Origin: Xenococcaceae cyanobacterium MO_234.B1
GTDB taxonomy: Bacteria; Cyanobacteriota; Cyanobacteriia; Cyanobacteriales; Xenococcaceae
Assembly (NCBI GenBank): GCA_030064915.1
Contig: JASJEK010000080.1
Span: forward strand, 1-32,288
DNA length: 32,288 bases
Direction: 5' to 3'
The notes beneath the pieces were generated by a model, which saw only the letters and a list, made by a program, of their open reading frames with translations, did no database searches and was not told the origin of the DNA. Shown piece by piece: positions 24,176 through 32,285 of the stretch (position 1 is its first letter; each line of letters opens with the position of its first letter). Made by a program: the position numbers and the translations under genes.

Positions 24176-24646
24176 ATGGTATGGCGTGGTTCAATAGATA
24201 TTAAGGATCGTATTTTTGCAGCGTTAGTCTATTCTCTACCCCTGTATTACAGCCTTTCTTTTGGTCAGTTCGCTGTCAATTATCTACCTCAACCCTTGAT
24301 AGTTTTGATCAATATCTTTTTAACTCCTTTAAGCATCCTATACAGCATTATCCCTTTGGCAGACTTCGTGCTCTTTTTGGCTCTCTTTATCTTGGTAGTA
24401 AGAAATGACAAGATCAAGCATTTTGTCAGATTCAACACCATGCAAGCATTACTAATAGATATTGCCCTTGTCTTGATCAATATGGGAATGAGAATTTTAG
24501 GCTTGGGTTTAATGACTAGTGTCTTGACTTCAATAATCTTTATCTTGACCCTAGCAGTTTGTATTTATAGTGTTATCCAATGCTCTTTAGGGAAATACCC
24601 AGAAATTCCGTCTATTTCGGATGCTGTTTATTCCCAAGTTCCTTAA
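24176..24646 (+). CDS. Tic20-family membrane protein
   Basis: The 156-residue protein has four hydrophobic segments and the Tic20/Ycf60 signature: KDRIFAALVYSLPLYYSL near the start, then a loop and NDKIKHFVRFNTMQALLIDIAL in the middle. The plastid relative is a channel-like subunit of the inner-envelope import machinery; the cyanobacterial role is unknown. A good Shine-Dalgarno supports the start. Its stop overlaps by 4 nt with the stop of the convergent FAH-family gene. Confidence 0.9.
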   Translation: MVWRGSIDIKDRIFAALVYSLPLYYSLSFGQFAVNYLPQPLIVLINIFLTPLSILYSIIPLADFVLFLALFILVVRNDKIKHFVRFNTMQALLIDIALVLINMGMRILGLGLMTSVLTSIIFILTLAVCIYSVIQCSLGKYPEIPSISDAVYSQVP

Positions 24647-25440
24647 GCTGTTACATAATTCGATAAGCTACCAATTCCTTCGATTTCTACAGTAACGCGA
24701 TCGCCGATAGACAAAGAGCCAATTCCTTCAGGAGTACCAGTTAAAATTACATCTCCTGGATTAAGAGTCATAATTTGGGAGATGTAGGAAACCAGAACTT
24801 CAGGAGGAAATACCATTTCACTGATGGATGCAGACTGACTAGGAGTATCATTCTCGTTGAGAAAAGTTTTTAATTGAGCTTCTGAAGCTAATTCTCGCAC
24901 AATCCAAGGACCGAGAGGGCAAAAAGTATCAAATCCTTTGGCTCTTGTCCATTGACCGTCTTTTTTTTGTAAATCCCTAGCTGTAACATCGTTAGCGATG
25001 GTATAACCCCAAATTACTTGACGAGCTAACTCTGGAGACAAATCTTTACAGCGAGCGCGCAGTGCCTCACCTTTGGCAAGACCACCAATAATTAGAGCTA
25101 ACTCCCCTTCATAATCTACTCTGATACTTTGTTTCGGATACTTAATTGCTTCTTCATCCGCAATAATAGTCGTAGGAGGCTTCAGAAACAAAAGAGGTTC
25201 ACGAGGAACAGGAGTTCCCATTTCTACAGCGTGTTTCAGGTAATTTTTTCCTACTGCGACAATCTTGGAAGGAGCGCAGGGAGCCAGTAAACTATAGGTA
25301 TCAGGTTTAAGGTCAATGTCAGTCAGTTGTCCTCCCAACCAAGGGGGAGCATTGAAAACTCCCACACTTCTATCAAGTTGCAACAAGCCATAATAGACTT
25401 GCTCCTGATTAGTTTTAACTCGAACATAGCGTTGTGCCAT
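24643..25440 (-). CDS. Fumarylacetoacetate hydrolase (FAH) family protein
   Basis: From ATG 25440 the protein is 265 residues. FAH-fold landmarks: SKIVAVGKNYLKHAVEMG, then VDYEGELALIIG with metal-binding glutamates, GYTIANDVTARDLQKKDGQWTRAKGFDTFCPLGPW, and NPGDVILTGTPEGIGSLSIGDRV. Members cleave or hydrate 2-keto acids and related diketones, such as acylpyruvates or 2-hydroxyhepta-diene-dioates; the exact substrate is not predictable. A GTG one codon earlier could also serve as start. It is convergent with the Tic20 gene with a 4-nt overlap and divergent from rpsF. Confidence 0.9.
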   Translation of the reverse strand: MAQRYVRVKTNQEQVYYGLLQLDRSVGVFNAPPWLGGQLTDIDLKPDTYSLLAPCAPSKIVAVGKNYLKHAVEMGTPVPREPLLFLKPPTTIIADEEAIKYPKQSIRVDYEGELALIIGGLAKGEALRARCKDLSPELARQVIWGYTIANDVTARDLQKKDGQWTRAKGFDTFCPLGPWIVRELASEAQLKTFLNENDTPSQSASISEMVFPPEVLVSYISQIMTLNPGDVILTGTPEGIGSLSIGDRVTVEIEGIGSLSNYVTA

Positions 25441-25519
25441 CACAAAACATTAAAGCAAAAAACTAGCTATATTTGATTAACAGTAGCTTAATCGAACCCA
25501 CAGCACAAGCTGCACTAAT

Positions 25520-25567
25520 TTTTATGATATTGTTTTCACAACATTTTATGATATTGTTTTCACAACA
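25520..25567. repeat. Perfect 24-bp tandem duplication between FAH gene and rpsF
   Basis: Two identical 24-nt copies (25520-25543 and 25544-25567), each starting TTTTATGATATTG and containing the inverted repeat TTGT-TTTC-ACAA. They lie about 80 nt from both divergent start codons, the position of a promoter or operator. Confidence 0.9.
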
Positions 25568-25633
25568 GTAGTAAAATAGGAAATCCTTGCTTATAAGTGT
25601 TATCTAGTTAACCTAATAAGCCACATTGTCCAC

Positions 25634-25639
25634 AAGGAG
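25634..25639 (+). promoter_or_regulatory. Shine-Dalgarno site of rpsF
   Basis: AAGGAG lies 10 nt before the ATG at 25650, the strongest ribosome binding site in the window, as expected for a ribosomal protein. Confidence 0.8.
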
Positions 25640-25649
25640 TAATTAAGCC

Positions 25650-26009
25650 ATGAGCAAATACTATGAAATGATGTATATTCTGCGTCCTGATTTGTCTGAC
25701 GAACAGGTAACAGAAGCAATCAATAAATATCAACAATTCTTAAGTGATCATGGTGAGACAAACATCACCATTCAAAATCGAGGTAAAAAACGATTAGCCT
25801 ATCCCATCAAAAAATATTTAGATGGTATTTATATCCAAATGAATTGGCAAGGTACCGGACAAGCTAATGCTTCCCTAGAAAGAGCGATGCGTTTAGGTGA
25901 AGAGGTAATTCGTTATCTAACTTTAAAACTAGATAAACCTCCTGTTGCTGTTGCCGAAGAAGCATCAGAATCGGTAGCAACTGAAACAGAAGAAATAGTA
26001 GAAGCGTAG
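25650..26009 (+). CDS. rpsF: 30S ribosomal protein S6
   Basis: The 119-residue protein is bS6: [44 protein letters not shown] and [20 protein letters not shown] strand are all present (here [16 protein letters not shown]). S6 binds S18 on the 30S platform. The C terminus has an acidic tail ([17 protein letters not shown]), common in cyanobacterial S6. It stands as a single gene without the usual rpsR/ssb neighbours, which is normal in cyanobacteria. Confidence 0.97.
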   Translation: MSKYYEMMYILRPDLSDEQVTEAINKYQQFLSDHGETNITIQNRGKKRLAYPIKKYLDGIYIQMNWQGTGQANASLERAMRLGEEVIRYLTLKLDKPPVAVAEEASESVATETEEIVEA

Positions 26010-26011
26010 AA

Positions 26012-26036
26012 ATCATTTATCATTTATCATTTATCA
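26012..26036. repeat. ATCATTT heptamer repeat after rpsF
   Basis: Three copies plus four bases follow the rpsF stop by 2 nt. Its complement TAAATGATAAA returns at 26120-26130, so the spacer can fold back on itself with a loop of about 90 nt. This may mark the end of the rpsF transcript. Confidence 0.65.
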
Positions 26037-26138
26037 GTTTCTTCTAGTTGGAAGGTATTGGTTACAAGGATGTCTCAGTCCAACCCGTCAATGTTCAACA
26101 AGTGATAAATGTTCAACGGTAAATGATAAAGCTTGCTA

Positions 26139-26984
26139 TTATCCGCGAACTGCGAGAATTTGTAGCTTATCTCCTACATTAACTATTCCCGTATTTTGGG
26201 GAATCATATTTTCCCCAAACATAACCCCCTGTTCTCCAAACTGACGAAAAGTTCCCAGAGTTCTTAAAGGTTCTTTGAGTCTGTTAACATTGCCTGTTTG
26301 TTGATCTACTGTGGTGATGATGCAACGACTAGAGGGTTTAACCACAGCAAATTTAATTTCTCCTACCTGAACTAACTTCCAGTTATCCTCATCGAAGGGT
26401 AGCTCAGTTTCCACTACAATATTGGGTCGAAAGCGATTCATGGGAACAATCAGTTCTGGGTCTTGATAAGTTTCTGTAATACGACGATTCAATTCTTTAA
26501 GGGAAGCTGTTGTAGTTATTAAAACAGGATAACCATCGGCAAAACTGACTGGAGTTGGGTCAGGAGCAATTTTGGGATTAACAGGACGAATGTATTGGGG
26601 AGATTGGCGTACTAGACGACATTGTTTCTCTGGTTGAAGTTCTAATACTTGATGAAACCACTCTGCTACTTGATCTCCTTGGTCGATCGCGATAGTATGA
26701 TCGCGCCAGATTTCTACTTCGGTTTCTTGTCCTTGCAGAGTTGGGATAAAGGTAATTGGTTCAATACTATTATCTTGTAGAGATAGGGATATAGTATTTT
26801 CGGCAATTGCCACTTGCACTTTAGCTAATTGAGGGAATTGTCTTTGGGTCAAAAATTTTCCTCTCTGGCTAATTACCATCATTTCTCGATCCCAAACAAA
26901 ACCCTTAGAGGTAACTTCTGCTTGTTGCAGTTTAATTCCTTGACAGGATTTAATAGGATAAATCCAAAGTTCAGAGACAATCAT
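26139..26984 (-). CDS. MOSC-domain molybdenum-cofactor protein (mARC/YcbX type)
   Basis: The 281-residue protein has an N-terminal MOSC beta-barrel (IVSELWIYPIKSCQGIKL, GFVWDREMMVI, GKFLTQRQFPQLA) and a C-terminal MOSC domain (PMNRFRPNIVVE, KPSSRCIITTVDQQTG). Cys221 in the SSRC motif is the expected molybdenum ligand. Relatives reduce N-hydroxylated compounds with an electron partner; E. coli YcbX carries an extra ferredoxin domain absent here. No reductase gene adjoins. Substrate not known. Confidence 0.9.
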   Translation of the reverse strand: MIVSELWIYPIKSCQGIKLQQAEVTSKGFVWDREMMVISQRGKFLTQRQFPQLAKVQVAIAENTISLSLQDNSIEPITFIPTLQGQETEVEIWRDHTIAIDQGDQVAEWFHQVLELQPEKQCRLVRQSPQYIRPVNPKIAPDPTPVSFADGYPVLITTTASLKELNRRITETYQDPELIVPMNRFRPNIVVETELPFDEDNWKLVQVGEIKFAVVKPSSRCIITTVDQQTGNVNRLKEPLRTLGTFRQFGEQGVMFGENMIPQNTGIVNVGDKLQILAVRG

Positions 26985-27187
26985 AGAATTTAGCTAAAGT
27001 TCGCAGACAACAAAGATTGATGATTATTGATTTTGCTTTGATAACTGTTAATCAACCTTTTAGATTGGAAGATTAATAACAAAATCTAAATTACTAGTGG
27101 TTACAACATAAGGTTTACTCTATCGTTTTATAGAGCAAAATTTATAATTCGTCCACTTGGTTAACAAATCTCGAATCGACCTTAGCA

Positions 27188-28558
27188 TTATTTAATAATT
27201 TGTGCCTCTAAAAAGTCTGCAATCCGAAAGATTGATAATTCTTGGTAGGGTGCAGCAATAATTTGGACTCCCAAGGGTAATGTAGTAGATTGCTTTACAG
27301 GAATAGATAGTACAGGCAATCCGATAAATGAGAGAGGTTGAGTAAAACGACCCAAATTAGGACGAACTAATATTTCTTCTTCTGCAATTTTCAGAGTTGT
27401 TTGACCCAACTTAGGAGCCACACAAGGGGTAGTAGGAGCCAGGATAATATCTACTTGTTGAAAAATGTCCTGTACTTGACGACGATACCAACTGCGGAAT
27501 TTTTGCGCTTGGGTGTACCAAGAAGCAGGAATTAACGCTCCTGCGAGAAAGCGATCGCGGGTTGCCTGGTCAAAGTCTTGAGGACGAGATTGTAAATTCT
27601 TCAGATGTAAGTTAGCTCCTTCTACTGCCGTAATTATATAGGCTGCTGCTCTGGCTCGGTGACTTTCGGGAATGGTAATAGATTGGGTGACATTGAGAGT
27701 TTTGGCAACTTTGGCTACTGGGTCTAAGGCTTCTGGGGTTGCACCTTCACTAAAGTAACCATCTGCTACAGCAATACGTAAATCGGCAATATTATTTCCT
27801 ATTACAGAGAAATTAGATTCAGGTGGTTTTTTTGTACAAACAGGGTCTTGAGGGTCGTTTCCTTGTAATACAGCAAATATCTTAACTAGATCTCGAACTG
27901 AATTAGCAAAAGCTCCAATATGATCCAAACTACTAGAGAATAAAAATGCACCCTTGCGAGATAAACGACCATAAGTCGGTTTTAAGCCATATACCCCACA
28001 TAAAGCTGCTGGAACCCGAACTGAACCATTAGTATCAGAACCCAGGCTAAAAGGGACTAATTTTGCCGCTACTGTTGCTGCTGAACCTCCCGAAGAACCC
28101 CCTGAGATGCGAGTTAGATCGTGAGGGTTAGGTGTCGCACCATAATGGCTATTTTCTGTTACGAAACCATAAGCATATTCATCCATATTTAATGCTCCCA
28201 CTAAAATTGCTCCTGCTTGCTGGAGCTTAGTAATAGGGGTAGCATCTTGTGGCGCTGGAGGCTGTTCTCGATTAATTTTAGAACCAGCTAGAGTAGTAAT
28301 TCCTGCAATATCAAAGAGATTTTTGACAGCAAAAGGAACTCCTGCCAGAAGTCCTGGGTCATGACCAAGAGATACCTTATTATCTATATGTTTGGCTTGT
28401 GCTAAAGCTCTTTCGGTTGTGATAGCAGTAAAGCAGTTGAGTTCTTGATTACGGTTGTGAATATCCTTGAGAGTTTCTTCAATAACACTTTCTGCTGATA
28501 TTCTTCCGCTACGAATTTGTGCTGCTAATTCCGTAGCATCTTGATATTGCTGATTCAT
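27188..28558 (-). CDS. AtzE-like amidase
   Basis: The 456-residue protein is an amidase-signature enzyme with the Ser-cisSer-Lys triad: Lys79 in GVPFAVKN, Ser155 in SGGSSGGSAA and Ser179 in GSDTNGSVRVPAALCG. The DTNGS motif and the size match the AtzE branch (1-carboxybiuret hydrolase and relatives), which differs from GatA. It overlaps the start-coupled upstream small gene by 4 nt (ATGA), the AtzG-AtzE arrangement. AtzE releases an amide group from small nitrogen compounds; the native substrate outside s-triazine degraders is unknown. The gene looks intact. Confidence 0.87.
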   Translation of the reverse strand: MNQQYQDATELAAQIRSGRISAESVIEETLKDIHNRNQELNCFTAITTERALAQAKHIDNKVSLGHDPGLLAGVPFAVKNLFDIAGITTLAGSKINREQPPAPQDATPITKLQQAGAILVGALNMDEYAYGFVTENSHYGATPNPHDLTRISGGSSGGSAATVAAKLVPFSLGSDTNGSVRVPAALCGVYGLKPTYGRLSRKGAFLFSSSLDHIGAFANSVRDLVKIFAVLQGNDPQDPVCTKKPPESNFSVIGNNIADLRIAVADGYFSEGATPEALDPVAKVAKTLNVTQSITIPESHRARAAAYIITAVEGANLHLKNLQSRPQDFDQATRDRFLAGALIPASWYTQAQKFRSWYRRQVQDIFQQVDIILAPTTPCVAPKLGQTTLKIAEEEILVRPNLGRFTQPLSFIGLPVLSIPVKQSTTLPLGVQIIAAPYQELSIFRIADFLEAQIIK

Positions 28559-28743
28559 GGTTCAAAGATTGGTGCAACTTCTATATCTTCAGGTAATTCA
28601 AACTCCATAACAATAGATGCAATATTGGCGATCGCCACAAAATTATCTGTCACTCCTGGTAAATATTCTTCAGTTAGGTTTAAATCCATTAACTTTGCCG
28701 TTTGTTTTATATATTCAGTCCAATCCTCTTTTGGTTGTTCCAT
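28555..28743 (-). CDS. AtzG-like (DUF4089) small subunit
   Basis: The 62-residue protein (MEQPKEDWTEYIKQTAKLMDL...) has the helical DUF4089 pattern: a YLPGV segment, then a helix NFVAIANIASIVMEFELPED and the tail APIFEP. DUF4089 proteins are the AtzG partner that packs against AtzE in a complex resembling GatC-GatA. Its stop overlaps the AtzE-like start by 4 nt, implying coupled translation and a 1:1 complex. The assignment rests on position and the short conserved pattern. Confidence 0.75.
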   Translation of the reverse strand: MEQPKEDWTEYIKQTAKLMDLNLTEEYLPGVTDNFVAIANIASIVMEFELPEDIEVAPIFEP

Positions 28744-28811
28744 TGGTTATATCCACTGTGGTGATGACAATTATCAGATTGTTAAGATTTGAAAAAAACT
28801 ATTTAGTCTCA

Positions 28812-29393
28812 ATGGCAATAAAAGTCGGTAAATTAAAGTTTATTCTTCTATTACTGTTTGGGTTCTTGCTGACTATTGTAATTACTATTCCTTTAAAAAT
28901 TGCGATCGCTAGGTTGCAAGTTACCGAACCTCAAGTCATCTTTGTCCTGGGAGGGGATCACAAGAGAGAAATTTTCGCTGCTCAATTTGCCCAGAAATAC
29001 CCTTCTTTACCAATTTGGATTTCATCTGGTAGCGAAGATCAAAAAGTTGGGAAAATTTTTGCCAAGACTTCAGTTGAGCCAGAAAGATTATCTATAGACC
29101 GTCGTGCTAAAGATACTGTTACTAACTTTACTAGCTTAGTTAAAGACTTTCAAAAACAAAAAATTCGCCATCTTTATCTTATTACTTCTGATTACCATAT
29201 GTTAAGAGCTTCTGCTATTGCTACAGTAGTTTTGGGGAGTAGAGGTATCGCATTTAGTCCTATTACTGTTCCTGGTAACAGACCAAAAGAATCTCAACTT
29301 CGAGTTTTAAGAGATACAGGAAGAGCCTTAGTTTGGGTTGTCACAGGACGCACAGGAGCAAGTTTAAAAGCACATTTGGCAATGAAAAAATAA
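28812..29393 (+). CDS. YdcF/DUF218-family membrane protein
   Basis: From ATG 28812 the protein is 193 residues, with one N-terminal membrane segment (about 8-29, KFILLLLFGFLLTIVITIPL) and a DUF218 domain: PQVIFVLGGDHKREIFAAQFA, then DRRAKDTVTNFTSLVKDF, and LYLITSDYHMLRASAIATVVL. The family includes SanA/YdcF proteins linked to envelope integrity; the fold is Rossmann-like. The open frame extends upstream to 28617 but that part runs antisense to the AtzG-like gene and is not expected to be coding; ATG 28764 is an alternative. Confidence 0.85.
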   Translation: MAIKVGKLKFILLLLFGFLLTIVITIPLKIAIARLQVTEPQVIFVLGGDHKREIFAAQFAQKYPSLPIWISSGSEDQKVGKIFAKTSVEPERLSIDRRAKDTVTNFTSLVKDFQKQKIRHLYLITSDYHMLRASAIATVVLGSRGIAFSPITVPGNRPKESQLRVLRDTGRALVWVVTGRTGASLKAHLAMKK

Positions 29394-29437
29394 TATATTT
29401 TGCAAATATAGTTGACTTTCTGGGGTCAAATAGCCTC

Positions 29438-29443
29438 TAATAT
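29438..29443 (+). promoter_or_regulatory. Possible -10 element of lexA
   Basis: TAATAT is a plausible -10; TTGACT at 29412-29417 is a good -35 but the spacing is 20 nt, longer than ideal. The LexA box lies just downstream, where bound repressor would block the polymerase. Confidence 0.3.
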
Positions 29444-29453
29444 TTTAATATTC

Positions 29454-29467
29454 AGTACCTATGTTCT
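29454..29467. promoter_or_regulatory. LexA box upstream of lexA
   Basis: AGTACCTATGTTCT fits the cyanobacterial LexA-box consensus RGTACNNNDGTWCB at every defined position. It ends 23 nt before the lexA start, implying autorepression. Confidence 0.8.
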
Positions 29468-29490
29468 GAGAAATACCCCTAGAAATAATT

Positions 29491-30108
29491 ATGGAAACTT
29501 TAACTCCAGCCCAACAAGAATTATTTGACTGGTTAGTTGAGTATATTCGCACGACTCAACACGCACCTTCGATTAGACAAATGATGAAAGCGATGAATTT
29601 AAAGTCGCCAGCACCAGTACAAAGTCGTCTAGAAAGATTGCGGAATAAAGGATATATTGACTGGACAGACGGGAAAGCTCGTACCTTAAGGATTTTGCGT
29701 CAACCCGAAAAAGGGTTACAAATTTTAGGTGCGATCGCAGCAGGAGGGTTAGTTGAACCCTTTACGGAGGACAAAACTCGACTTGATTTGAGTGACTTGT
29801 TTGCTCAGTCCGATCATTATGTATTGAGGGTTACAGGAGACAGTATGATCGAAGATTCTATTGTTGAAGGAGATTTAGCGATCATGCGATCGGTTGAATC
29901 TGTTGATAATGCTAAAAGTGGGGATATTGTCGCTGCTAGAGTGCCTGGCTATGGTACAACTCTCAAGCGATTTTATCGCAATAAAAATCAAATTACCCTC
30001 AAACCAGCTAATGGGAAATACGAACCTATTGAAGTAGAAGCTAGTACAGTAGAAGTTCAAGGAATTCTGATTGGTATCTGGCGAGATGTAGCCACTAATA
30101 ATATCTGA
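29491..30108 (+). CDS. lexA: SOS transcriptional repressor LexA
   Basis: The 205-residue protein has a winged helix-turn-helix N half (METLTPAQQELFDWLVEYI, APSIRQMMKAMNLKSPAPVQSRLERLRNKGYI) and an S24 peptidase C half. All self-cleavage features are present: Ala84-Gly85 in AIAAGGLVEPF, the nucleophile Ser118 in TGDSMIEDSI, and Lys159 in GTTLKRFYR. It should therefore be inactivated by RecA-stimulated autocleavage after DNA damage, unlike some cyanobacterial LexA proteins that lost these residues. A matching LexA box in front supports a classical SOS role. A terminator follows. Confidence 0.96.
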   Translation: METLTPAQQELFDWLVEYIRTTQHAPSIRQMMKAMNLKSPAPVQSRLERLRNKGYIDWTDGKARTLRILRQPEKGLQILGAIAAGGLVEPFTEDKTRLDLSDLFAQSDHYVLRVTGDSMIEDSIVEGDLAIMRSVESVDNAKSGDIVAARVPGYGTTLKRFYRNKNQITLKPANGKYEPIEVEASTVEVQGILIGIWRDVATNNI

Positions 30109-30118
30109 AATACTGAAT

Positions 30119-30172
30119 AAGATGAGCTACTGATATTCTCCTTATGTCCAGTTTATTTTGGCTCATCTTTTT
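30119..30172 (+). terminator. Terminator after lexA
   Basis: AAGATGAGC (30119-30127) pairs perfectly with GCTCATCTT (30161-30169) followed by Ts to 30172. The 33-nt loop is long. It lies 11 nt after the lexA stop and overlaps the leader of the next gene. Confidence 0.6.
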
Positions 30173-30199
30173 CTAGTTGATTGTATTTTAAATCTATTC

Positions 30200-31213
30200 A
30201 TGTCACTACCTCCTAGTCTTCAAGCCCGACTATCTCAACCCTTAAAAATTGGCTCTGTAACTCTCAAGAGTCGGGTACTACAATCTCCCTTGTCTGGAGT
30301 CACTGATTTAGTATTTCGCAGATTGGTTAGAAGATATGCCCCACAATCCATGATCTATACGGAAATGGTAAGTGCCAAAGAGATTTACCATTTACAAGAA
30401 TTACCTAAGATTATGGAAATTGCTCCTAACGAACAACCAATTAGTATTCAATTATTCGATTGTCGTCCTGATTTTATGGCAGAAGCAGCCCAAAAAGCAG
30501 TTGCTGAAGGAGCGCAGACCATTGATATCAATATGGGTTGTCCTGTTAATAAAATTACTAAAAAAGGGGGTGGTTCTTCTCTATTGCGTCAACCTCAAGT
30601 AGCTGAAGCCATCGTTAAAACAGTGGTAGAAGCTGTAGATGTACCAGTTACGGTAAAAACCCGTATCGGTTGGAATGACGCAGAAATTAATATTCTCGAC
30701 TTTGCCTGTCGCATGGAAGATGCTGGCGCAAAAATGTTAACTCTCCACGCTCGTACTCGCTCCCAGGGCTACAATGGGAAAGCTCGCTGGGAATGGATTA
30801 AAAAAGTCAAACAAGTTTTGGGAATTCCTGTTATTGCTAATGGAGATATCTTTTCGACAGAAGCAGCTATTAAATGTCTAGAACAAACTGGTGCAGACGG
30901 GGTAATGTGTTCTAGAGGAACTCTTGGTTATCCTTTTCTAGTAGGAGAAATAGATCATTTTCTCGCAACAGGTTGTTTGTTATCCCCTCCCACCATTCAA
31001 GAAAAATTACAATGCGCCAAGGAACATTTACAAGGGTTATGGGAATATAAAGGGCAAAGAGGAATTCTGCAATCTCGCAAGCATCTAGCTTGGTATTGTA
31101 AAGGTTTTAATGGTGCAGCAGAATTAAGAGATCAATTAGCTCGTATTGAAACCTTGGAACAGGGTTTGGCACTCTTAGAACAGGCGATTACCAAAAGTCG
31201 CCAAGGAAATTAA
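30200..31213 (+). CDS. dusB: tRNA-dihydrouridine synthase
   Basis: From ATG 30200 the protein is 337 residues: a TIM barrel binding FMN with SRVLQSPLSGVTDLVFRRLVRRY, EMVSAKEI, QLFDCRPDFMAEAA, the catalytic-cysteine motif INMGCPVNKITKKGGGSSLL, VKTRIGWND, HARTRSQGYNGKARWEWI and VIANGDIFS. It reduces uridine in the tRNA D-loop. The closest pattern is DusB; subtype is not certain. A TTG upstream at 30158 gives an unlikely hydrophobic extension that crosses the lexA terminator. Confidence 0.93.
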   Translation: MSLPPSLQARLSQPLKIGSVTLKSRVLQSPLSGVTDLVFRRLVRRYAPQSMIYTEMVSAKEIYHLQELPKIMEIAPNEQPISIQLFDCRPDFMAEAAQKAVAEGAQTIDINMGCPVNKITKKGGGSSLLRQPQVAEAIVKTVVEAVDVPVTVKTRIGWNDAEINILDFACRMEDAGAKMLTLHARTRSQGYNGKARWEWIKKVKQVLGIPVIANGDIFSTEAAIKCLEQTGADGVMCSRGTLGYPFLVGEIDHFLATGCLLSPPTIQEKLQCAKEHLQGLWEYKGQRGILQSRKHLAWYCKGFNGAAELRDQLARIETLEQGLALLEQAITKSRQGN

Positions 31214-31231
31214 TTAAGGGAAGCTAGTAAT

Positions 31232-31825
31232 TTACTCTGATTTTGCAGGTCTAACTCGAATTATTACATCATTTTCACCTTGACGAATCATCTGAATGAA
31301 ATCTCTGGAGGTATTCCACTCAAGTAGTACTCCTATGTCTTTGTCAGAACTCTCAAGTCTCTCAGTTTGATTACGCCAAACAGTTTCTGTTTCTGGCACG
31401 GCAAAGTTATCTCTGTCAACTAGTCTAAAACCTCGAATATCAGCATCTTTTTTGGATAGACGACCTTGTGCTCTACTTGGAAGCCCAAACTCTTCGATCA
31501 TGGCAAGTCCTAAATCTTCATTCTTACCAGTAGACTTAAGGATTACTTCTGATAACTTGGAATCACTGACGCTAAAGTTGAAAAATACATCAAATGAGTA
31601 ACCTTTTGTTGACCACTTACTTTTGAGTAAGGTTTGCTGAGAATCATCTTTTAATAAGATTTGCTCAGAGGGATTTACAGGTATTGCCAACCCTTCAGAA
31701 GCTGTAACCACTTGCTCCATACTCATCCCCCAGCGAGTATACTCCCATTCTGCTTGCGCAGGTAAGCTAATCATACTGACAAAAATAGTTGTGCTTACTA
31801 GATTAAAAAAAAATTGTTGGCTCAT
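31232..31825 (-). CDS. Small exported protein of unknown function
   Basis: From ATG 31825 the protein is 197 residues with a clear Sec signal peptide (MSQQFFFNLVSTTIFVSMISL..., cleavage after PAQA about residue 25). AAAAGGG just before this ATG serves as ribosome binding site. The mature part starts EWEYTRWGMSMEQVVTAS, a W-x-x-WGM opening found in uncharacterised exported proteins, and is otherwise mixed alpha/beta. An upstream in-frame ATG at 31924 adds 33 residues and would bury the signal peptide. Function not recognised. Confidence 0.75.
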   Translation of the reverse strand: MSQQFFFNLVSTTIFVSMISLPAQAEWEYTRWGMSMEQVVTASEGLAIPVNPSEQILLKDDSQQTLLKSKWSTKGYSFDVFFNFSVSDSKLSEVILKSTGKNEDLGLAMIEEFGLPSRAQGRLSKKDADIRGFRLVDRDNFAVPETETVWRNQTERLESSDKDIGVLLEWNTSRDFIQMIRQGENDVIIRVRPAKSE

Positions 31826-31970
31826 CCCTTTTTTGGTAAGTCTTTTAACAAATGCTTGATTGCTTTGGGAAAATTTGATGCAAACTTTAATACAAACATT
31901 AATAGCTATTTTTGAGGTAATCAATCAGACTGATTTTACTATTGTTTGCGTCTGTTTATTACCTTTTTTG

Positions 31971-32180
31971 TTAACAGTCAACACTTGTGTGATTCACTAT
32001 TACCATGATTCGTCGTCTTAAAGATGGTGCTAGCCACCCAGAGGGTTTTGAACGATTGAATCTTTTCTTTCTATATCTGGTTTTGCGATTCCGACGAGAA
32101 CGCCTGAAGCCAGCCCGCTTGGTTAGAGATTCTGAGATTTGTTGTCCCCTATGTTCTAACTCCATGCCCCAGACTAGCAA
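31971..32180 (-). pseudogene. Relic of an IscB-type (RRXRR) RNA-guided nuclease gene
   Basis: About 58 residues (32180 to 32007) match the arginine-rich bridge-helix region of IscB/RRXRR proteins: MELEHRGQQI, then RRSRRNRKTRYRKKRF and GWLAPSLRRR. IscB is the transposon-encoded ancestor of Cas9. The flanks do not continue: the frame upstream is closed by a TAA just before 32180, and downstream the residues turn unrelated and stop after ten codons. Two residues appear to be missing between RF and NR. No RuvC start or HNH domain is visible, so this is a decayed fragment. Confidence 0.7.
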
Positions 32181-32259
32181 TGAGTTTTAAGTATCACGTA
32201 TTATGGTATAATACCCACAAATTTAGAAAAAATTCAATGTATGGTTGTCAGCAAGTTTT

Positions 32260-32285
32260 AGCTTTGTCGGCGTGAAGCCGAAGCT
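32260..32285. repeat. Hairpin at the right edge, 5' of the IscB relic
   Basis: CGGC and flanks (32267-32271) pair with GCCGA (32277-32281), extended by AGCT (32260-32263) with AGCT (32282-32285). It lies on the 5' side of the relic, where IscB loci encode their guide RNA. It may be a remnant of that RNA, but the window ends here. Confidence 0.35.

Noticed and set aside
27120..27187. tRNA-like segment with TCGAATC/GATTCGA
   Set aside because: No acceptor stem, anticodon arm or T-arm of proper length can be formed.
28617..28811. Long N-terminal extension of the YdcF-like gene
   Set aside because: It lies antisense to the AtzG-like gene and precedes a clear membrane anchor at the ATG at 28812.
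32005..32190. Plus-strand frame opposite the IscB relic
   Set aside because: Its residues show no family pattern, whereas the minus strand has the RRxRRNRKTRYR and GWLAPSL motifs.
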